Assembly: GCA_017888105.1 (NCBI GenBank)
Contig: JAGHGS010000137.1
Span: 1 to 10,639, forward strand
Origin: Bacilli bacterium
GTDB taxonomy: Bacteria > Bacillota_I > Bacilli_A > RF39 > UBA660
Direction: 5' to 3'
DNA: 10,639 nucleotides
This document shows, one piece after another, positions 7,523-10,639 of the stretch. The first letter of the stretch is position 1. Every line of letters begins with the position of its first letter. The translations under genes and the position numbers were made by a program. The notes below the pieces were generated by a model that searched no databases, had not been told where the DNA came from, and was given only the letters and a program-made list of their open reading frames with translations.

Positions 7523-9309
7523 TGAGTAAAGTAAAAAGTGAAATTGCTCCAAAGGGAATGGAGTTTAAACCAACTGAATTCACATTAGGTGGTAAGTATT
7601 GTACAATCATGACAATTATATCTTATCCCAAAAGTATTTATGTTGGCTATTTATCTGATATTACTAGTATTAGTGGGGTAAAAGTAGCCATCAAACATAT
7701 ACCAATTGAATTTAGTACATTACAAAAAATGTTAAATAAAGAAATAGCAGATTTAAAGATGCGCTATCAAAATGAAAGAGATAAAACAATTCAAGAACGT
7801 ATTCGTCAAGACTATGAATCATTAGAACAATTCATATCAATGCTTGCAGCAACCCAAGCAAGAATCTTTGATTTTCAAATGCATGTCATGATTAGCGCTG
7901 ATTCAAAAGAAGATTTGGAATTAAAGAAAATGCAAGTGCGTACTTACTTAGATGCACTAGGAATGCGAGGTATTTCTTTAATGTTTGAACAAGAAAAAGT
8001 ATTAAAATCAATTATTCCAATATTCCCTAAACAAGATATTGAATCAAGAATAGGCACACCAATTCCATCGATTACAGTTGCAGCGATGTATCCATTTGTA
8101 TTTGACAGCATTAAAGATCCTGGTGATGCAACTTTATTTGGTGTTGATTTCTCAGGTGGCGTTGTTTTATTCAACCAATTCTTATACCAAATCAAAAAAG
8201 AAAGCAATCGAAATAATGCAAACATGATCTTACTAGGTACAAGTGGTTCAGGTAAATCAACCGCAGCAAAACTACTTCTTAGAACCCATTTAAGAAACGG
8301 ATGTAAAGTAGTATGTATTGATCCAGAAGGAGAACTTGAAGAAATGGCTCATTCTTTAGGAGGAGATTTCTTAGATTTAGGAAAAGGTGGAGACTTCGGT
8401 ATGATCAATCCTCTTGAAGTAGTAGTTGATGCCGATGAAGAAGAAATTGCCCAAGGACTCGGATATACGATTTTAACGAGAACACTTCAACAATTAAAAG
8501 CATTTATGAAATACTTATATCCAGATATTGAAGAAGATGTCCTAACGATGTTTAGTGAAATTGTTCAAGATACATATAAACGATATAAAATAGATTTTGA
8601 TACAGATTTTACTAGAATTACTAGTGCTGATTATCCAACATTTGATGATGTATATGCTACTATAAAAGGCAGACTTTTATCAATGCCAGATGCAACACGT
8701 GAAAAAGACGTTATTGAAAGACTAGAGTTAAAGATAAGACCTTTAACAAAAGAATTAAGATACTATTTTACAGGTCATACAACACTTAGATTTAACAGTG
8801 ACTTTATTGTCTTCAATATTAGAGAATTAATGAATAGCGATGAAAATATTAAAAATACATTATTCTTTAATATTTTAAAATATGCATGGGGTTTAACCTT
8901 AGATAAAAATGTAAATACAATTATGATGGTAGATGAGGCACATGTACTACTATCGAGTCGTAATGAATTAGGAGCAGAATTCCTTGCTCAAATTCAAAGA
9001 CGTTCTAGAAAATACAACACTGGTACAATCATTATTACCCAACAACCAACGGATTTTGCTGCTCCAAATATGATTGTTCATGGTAAAGCAATTTTTGATA
9101 ATGCTTCATATTATTTGGTAATGGGCTTGCGGAAACAAGCTGTAGATGATTTAGCAAAATTAATTGATTTAAATGAATCAGAAAAAGATAGCATTAAATA
9201 TTATAACCAAGGAGAAGCTCTATTCATATGTGGTAATAGAAGAATGAGAATTACCGTTATTGTAACCCAAGAGGAATTAGATTCGTTTGGGGCTGGTGGA
9301 GGATTATAA
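7522..9309 (+). CDS. VirB4/TraE-type secretion ATPase, core ORF
   Basis: The energy-supplying ATPase of the type IV secretion system, acting as a hexamer at the inner face of the membrane. Residues about 8-200 correspond to the CagE/TrbE-type VirB4 domain (IAPKGMEFKPTEFTLGGKYC start, VAIKHIPIEF, and the DFQMHVMISADSKEDLE strand). The RecA-like core follows: Walker A GTSGSGKST (239-247), CIDPEGELEEMAHSLGGDFLDL and INPLEV, Walker B MMVDEAH (468-474), the QIQRRSRKYNTG arginine-rich segment, and IIITQQPTDF (503-512). All catalytic motifs are intact, so the motor is probably functional. No strong ribosome site precedes the ATG; translation probably depends on the TAATG overlap. The stop codon lies 15 nt before the first arm of the stem enclosing the template-repeat-like sequence. 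I see no terminator between them, so the non-coding RNA could be the 3' end of this operon's transcript. Confidence 0.93.
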   Translation: MSKVKSEIAPKGMEFKPTEFTLGGKYCTIMTIISYPKSIYVGYLSDITSISGVKVAIKHIPIEFSTLQKMLNKEIADLKMRYQNERDKTIQERIRQDYESLEQFISMLAATQARIFDFQMHVMISADSKEDLELKKMQVRTYLDALGMRGISLMFEQEKVLKSIIPIFPKQDIESRIGTPIPSITVAAMYPFVFDSIKDPGDATLFGVDFSGGVVLFNQFLYQIKKESNRNNANMILLGTSGSGKSTAAKLLLRTHLRNGCKVVCIDPEGELEEMAHSLGGDFLDLGKGGDFGMINPLEVVVDADEEEIAQGLGYTILTRTLQQLKAFMKYLYPDIEEDVLTMFSEIVQDTYKRYKIDFDTDFTRITSADYPTFDDVYATIKGRLLSMPDATREKDVIERLELKIRPLTKELRYYFTGHTTLRFNSDFIVFNIRELMNSDENIKNTLFFNILKYAWGLTLDKNVNTIMMVDEAHVLLSSRNELGAEFLAQIQRRSRKYNTGTIIITQQPTDFAAPNMIVHGKAIFDNASYYLVMGLRKQAVDDLAKLIDLNESEKDSIKYYNQGEALFICGNRRMRITVIVTQEELDSFGAGGGL

Positions 9310-9339
9310 AAAAATCCTTCTTTTAGGTTAATCTAATCA

Positions 9340-9453
9340 AGTGACATGTCTCCGTATAACTATCCAAATGCTAACGTGTTCTGTGTGAATTCGAATGGCA
9401 ACCTCAACTGGAACAACGTGAATAACACGTGGGGTGTGCGCCCAATATCCTTT
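9340..9453 (+). repeat. Template-repeat-like sequence of a diversity-generating retroelement
   Basis: In one frame (9340-9456) this reads SSDMSPYNYPNANVFCVN, then SNGNLNWNNVNNTWGVRPIS, then F and a stop. Eleven codons between 9358 and 9426 are AAC or AAT. This matches DGR template repeats, where AAY codons are the sites of adenine-directed mutagenesis and the translated end resembles the ligand-binding end of a C-type-lectin-fold target (…WGVRP…F). It is GC-richer than its surroundings. A TAA in the same frame at 9334-9336 and the absence of any upstream coding region argue against this being the end of a living target gene. ACGTGTT (9374-9380) and AACACGT (9424-9430) form an internal inverted repeat. 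Neither the DGR reverse transcriptase, an Avd accessory gene nor a variable repeat is in the window. A relic variable repeat is the alternative. Confidence 0.68.
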
Positions 9454-9465
9454 TAAACTCAAAAC

Positions 9466-9575
9466 TTGATTAAGGTTAAGTGAAGAAGCATTAGGATACA
9501 AGATTAACCTATGGATAATTCCTAAATAGATAATATTGATATTTTAAATCTTGCATTTAAAATTAGAACAATATT
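9466..9575 (+). ncRNA. Conserved structured element, copy 2 (full length)
   Basis: The first 50 nt (9466-9515) match 10357-10406 at 42 positions, with an invariant core AGGATACAAGATTAA. The 3' part is the two-stem hairpin: outer stem 9532-9538 with 9569-9575 (7 bp), inner stem 9541-9549 with 9555-9563 (9 bp), loop CTTGC, internal loop AT/TAGAA. Copy 1 shares only this hairpin. The 3' arm of the 11-bp stem enclosing the template-like sequence lies inside this block, which links the two. Confidence 0.75.
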
Positions 9576-9576
9576 G

Positions 9577-9601
9577 GATAGAGAATCTTCTCTATCTTTT
9601 T
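9577..9601 (+). terminator. Intrinsic terminator after element copy 2
   Basis: GATAGAGA (9577-9584) pairs with TCTCTATC (9589-9596) around a 4-nt loop, followed by five T residues. It begins two bases after the two-stem hairpin, the same arrangement as in the other two copies. Confidence 0.85.
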
Positions 9602-9603
9602 AC

Positions 9604-9712
9604 TTGACACAAACTTTAAAAGATATTGTCGACGAAAATAAAATTCATAACCATTTTATCTTTTCGATATTTACTTCCTTATCATTCTATGTTATAGAAA
9701 AAGAACAGGAGG
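9604..9712 (+). promoter_or_regulatory. Leader of the DUF1016-like gene with a -35-like TTGACA
   Basis: A perfect TTGACA lies at 9604-9609, just past the terminator, but no good -10 box follows at 16-18 nt. AGGAGG at 9707-9712 is 5 nt before the ATG at 9718 and decides that start. An in-frame upstream TTG at 9574 would place the start inside the element and terminator and is unlikely. Confidence 0.4.
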
Positions 9713-9717
9713 TTTAT

Positions 9718-10041
9718 ATGGAAGAAGAAAAATATTATTTAGAAATTAAAAATGTAATAGAAAATTATGAAGTGAACAATAGGATTAGGACATTGCAAGA
9801 TAACAGCGAAAAATTAAAAACAAATTGGCAAATAGGAAAATTATTAGTTGAAGTTCAAGGCAGAATTAAAACGCCTAAATATGGTGACAATCTAATTAAA
9901 AAGTGGTCTGTTAAATTAACTGAACTTTATGGCAAAAATTATAGTATTAGAAATCTATTTAATATGCGCAAAGTATATCAGTTATTCCCAAAAGTGCAGA
10001 CATTGTCTGCACTATGTGTGCCGTGCATGGCATATAACTAG
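9718..10041 (+). pseudogene. DUF1016/YhcG-family nuclease, N-terminal part, interrupted by a group II intron
   Basis: The first about 99 residues match the DUF1016 N-terminal domain: SEKLKTNWQIGKLLVEVQ, then YGDNLIKKWSVKLTELYGKN, YSIRNLFNMRKVYQLFPKVQ and TLSAL. Family members continue with a conserved LSWSH-type motif and a C-terminal PD-(D/E)XK nuclease domain, at about 340 aa in all. Here similarity stops after TLSAL at base 10015, exactly where GTGTG opens a group II intron. The last residues before the stop (CVPCMAYN) are intron-derived. The rest of the gene is not in the following 600 bases, so it is broken. Intact members are often linked to mobile elements and defence islands. No function is expected unless the 3' part lies elsewhere and splicing is possible, which the truncated intron makes unlikely. 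Confidence 0.75.
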
Positions 10042-10267
10042 AGAGTGAAAGTCTCTTACATGCGTTTTATCAGCGAAGTGTTAGGGAAGCGCAGAGCATC
10101 AACAGTGATGTTGGGGCCGAAGGAAGCGTGAAACAAAATCGTGGGCTAACGAACAGAAACTTAATATAAAGGCTCTATAGGGAGGATAAGATTGCATTGT
10201 AAATCAAAGTCCAAAATGATAACGTATCCTTATAGAAGTAGATTAAGTAGCTAAACGAGGAAAGTTA
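10016..10267 (+). mobile_element. Group II intron 5' fragment (truncated; no 3' end or intron-encoded protein)
   Basis: The 5' end is GTGTG, matching the GUGYG consensus of group II introns. GCCGTGCATGGC and ACTAGAGAGTGAAAGTCTCT follow, then GGGGCCGAAGGAAGCGTGAA, TCGTGGGCTAACGAACAGAA and AACTTAATATAAAGGC. These are familiar domain I pieces of bacterial group II introns. CTATAG at 10175-10180 could pair with the exon end CTAT (EBS1/IBS1-like), but only 4 bp are clean. Similarity fades around 10267, next to the inverted repeat at 10271. There is no LtrA-type reverse transcriptase and no domain V/VI in view, so the intron is a dead 5' remnant. The 3' boundary is approximate. Confidence 0.8.
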
Positions 10268-10270
10268 TAT

Positions 10271-10353
10271 GTTGATAATGCTAAAATATTTTTGTAGGTT
10301 TTCCGACATTTTTATTTAATTCATTTCCTACAAATTTATTTTAGCATTATCAC
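10271..10353. repeat. Long imperfect inverted repeat (about 25-bp arms)
   Basis: The arm 10271-10298 is complementary to 10327-10353. GATAATGCTAAAATA is perfect, two mismatches follow, then TTTGTAGG is perfect, with one unpaired base near the outer end. The loop is 28 nt. No T-run follows, so it is not a typical terminator. It starts where the intron similarity ends and stops 3 nt before element copy 3. It could be a small MITE-like insertion or a folded RNA domain. No ORF is inside it. Confidence 0.75.
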
Positions 10354-10356
10354 TAT

Positions 10357-10464
10357 TTGGTTAAGGCTAAATAAAAAAGCACTAGGATACAAGATTAATC
10401 TAAGGAAATCCTGAAAATATATTACTGATGGATATTATCTTGAATACTATCTTAAAACAGTAAT
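10357..10464 (+). ncRNA. Conserved structured element, copy 3 (full length, diverged)
   Basis: The 50-nt block 10357-10406 matches 9466-9515 at 42 positions. In the 3' hairpin the outer stem is ATTACTG (10421-10427) with CAGTAAT (10458-10464). Two base pairs differ from copies 1 and 2, and both are compensated. The inner stem is GATATTAT (10431-10438) with ATACTATC (10444-10451), unlike the others in sequence yet still paired apart from one mismatch. The apical CTTGA and the 3' internal-loop (T)TAAAA are kept. There is no template-like sequence upstream. TAGATTAA (10239-10246) could weakly mimic the enclosing arm of copy 2, by 8 bp. Confidence 0.72.
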
Positions 10465-10465
10465 G

Positions 10466-10496
10466 AAAAAGCCAAGAGACAAAGCTCTTGACTTTT
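10466..10496. terminator. Bidirectional terminator between element copy 3 and the collagen-like gene
   Basis: AAAAG and CAAGAG (10467-10478) pair with CTCTTG and CTTTT (10485-10496) with one mismatch between the two blocks. A-rich and T-rich ends allow use on both strands. On the minus strand it lies just past the collagen-like stop codon. On the plus strand it follows element copy 3. Confidence 0.78.
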
Positions 10497-10497
10497 A

Positions 10498-10639
10498 TTA
10501 TGGTCCAGTAGGTCCAGTTGGTCCAGTAGGTCCGGTAGGTCCAGTTGGCCCAGTAGCACCAGTAGCCCCAGCAGGTCCGGTAGGTCCGGTTGCTCCAGTA
10601 GCCCCAGCAGGTCCAGTAGGTCCGGTTGCTCCAGTAGCC
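10498..10639 (-). CDS. Collagen-like Gly-X-Thr repeat protein, C-terminal end (partial)
   Basis: On the minus strand the frame reads a continuous run of Gly-X-Y triplets: [12 protein letters not shown] repeats, then [17 protein letters not shown] and a TAA stop at 10500-10498. X is Pro or Ala and Y is mostly Thr, as in bacterial collagen-like surface proteins, where threonine replaces hydroxyproline and is often glycosylated. The protein ends within the repeat; there is no C-terminal anchor or LPXTG motif, so attachment must come from the N-terminal side or from another type of anchor. The start is beyond the window. GC content is clearly higher than in the neighbours, as expected for Gly/Pro-rich repeats. 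Confidence 0.85.
   Translation of the reverse strand, partial: ATGATGPTGPAGATGATGPTGPAGATGATGPTGPTGPTGPTGPTGP
10553..10639 (-). repeat. 36-bp tandem repeats in the collagen-like gene
   Basis: A 36-bp unit (12 residues, four Gly-X-Y triplets) starts at plus-strand positions 10553, 10589 and 10625; the last copy is cut by the window end. The first copy differs slightly (GTAGCACC instead of GTTGCTCC). Whole-unit gain or loss would keep the frame and vary stalk length. Confidence 0.8.

Larger units (their letters stand above)
9324..9601 (+). ncRNA. Candidate structured RNA carrying a DGR-like template repeat
   Basis: The non-coding region after the virB4-like gene has a clear architecture. TAGGTTAATCT (9324-9334) pairs perfectly with AGATTAACCTA (9501-9511), an 11-bp stem enclosing the template-repeat-like sequence. 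A short GGAT/TTCC-type hairpin (9513-9522), the two-stem element (9532-9575) and an intrinsic terminator (9577-9601) follow. The block 9466-9575 recurs at 10357-10464 without the enclosed sequence. No ORF with a ribosome site lies here. It may be transcribed by read-through from the secretion operon or from an unseen promoter. Treating it as one RNA is inference from spacing and pairing; the pairings are visible directly. Confidence 0.6.

Noticed and set aside
9346..9456. A 36-codon gene starting at ATG 9346 and covering the template-like sequence
   Set aside because: There is no ribosome site before the ATG, and the translated end looks like a fragment of a lectin-fold domain rather than a complete small protein.
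129..9575. Copies 1 and 2 of the hairpin as attL/attR direct repeats of a 9.4-kb mobile element
   Set aside because: The interval contains the essential gene murC and no integrase, a third copy exists at 10421, and the copies differ by structure-preserving changes next to terminators. A repeated RNA element fits better.
9574..9717. N-terminal extension of the DUF1016-like ORF from a TTG codon
   Set aside because: It would begin inside the structured element and run through the terminator. The ATG at 9718 has a perfect AGGAGG, and the family match begins there.
10500..10639. CRISPR-like or satellite array
   Set aside because: The repeats have no spacers and keep an open Gly-X-Y reading frame on the minus strand, so they are coding repeats of a collagen-like protein.

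Overview
The window is a low-GC stretch from a Bacillota-type genome, most likely an uncultured gut member of the Bacilli or a relative of the Mollicutes. The reasons are strong AGGAGG ribosome sites, sigma-A-like TATAAT boxes, short hairpin-plus-T-run terminators and a collagen-like Gly-X-Thr surface protein. Every complete gene reads through in the standard code and ends in TAA or TAG. The exact lineage is inference. Layout: (1) 1-1625 holds a non-coding leader with two hairpins, a two-way terminator, and murC (peptidoglycan precursor synthesis) on the minus strand with its own promoter. (2) 1655-6497 is a plus-strand operon of four genes: two related secreted or membrane proteins with VirB2/TrbC-like C-termini and large Cys-containing ectodomains, a VirB6/TrbL-like polytopic protein, and a small hydrophilic protein of unknown function. 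It ends at a clear terminator. (3) 6645-9309 is a second plus-strand unit: a PrgI-like protein and a VirB4-type ATPase carried as two overlapping ORFs. Together these form the membrane and motor core of a minimal Gram-positive type IV secretion system. No relaxase, coupling protein or peptidoglycan hydrolase is in view. (4) 9324-9601, directly behind the virB4-like stop codon, is non-coding and the most unusual part of the window. It holds a GC-richer, Asn-codon-dense sequence that reads like the template repeat of a diversity-generating retroelement (DGR) and ends in the lectin-like tail WGVRPISF. A perfect 11-bp inverted repeat encloses it, followed by a conserved two-stem hairpin and a terminator. 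No reverse transcriptase or target gene is present. (5) 9718-10267 is the N-terminal part of a DUF1016/YhcG-family gene, interrupted by the 5' end of a group II intron that is itself cut off after about 250 nt. (6) 10271-10500 holds a long imperfect inverted repeat, then a second full copy of the structured element seen at 9466-9575, then a shared terminator. (7) 10498-10639 is the C-terminal end of a collagen-like protein on the minus strand. The two-stem hairpin occurs three times (129-172, 9532-9575, 10421-10464), each time immediately before an intrinsic terminator. Compensatory base changes in both stems indicate a selected RNA structure. Together with the template-repeat-like RNA this is the best candidate for an undescribed system here.
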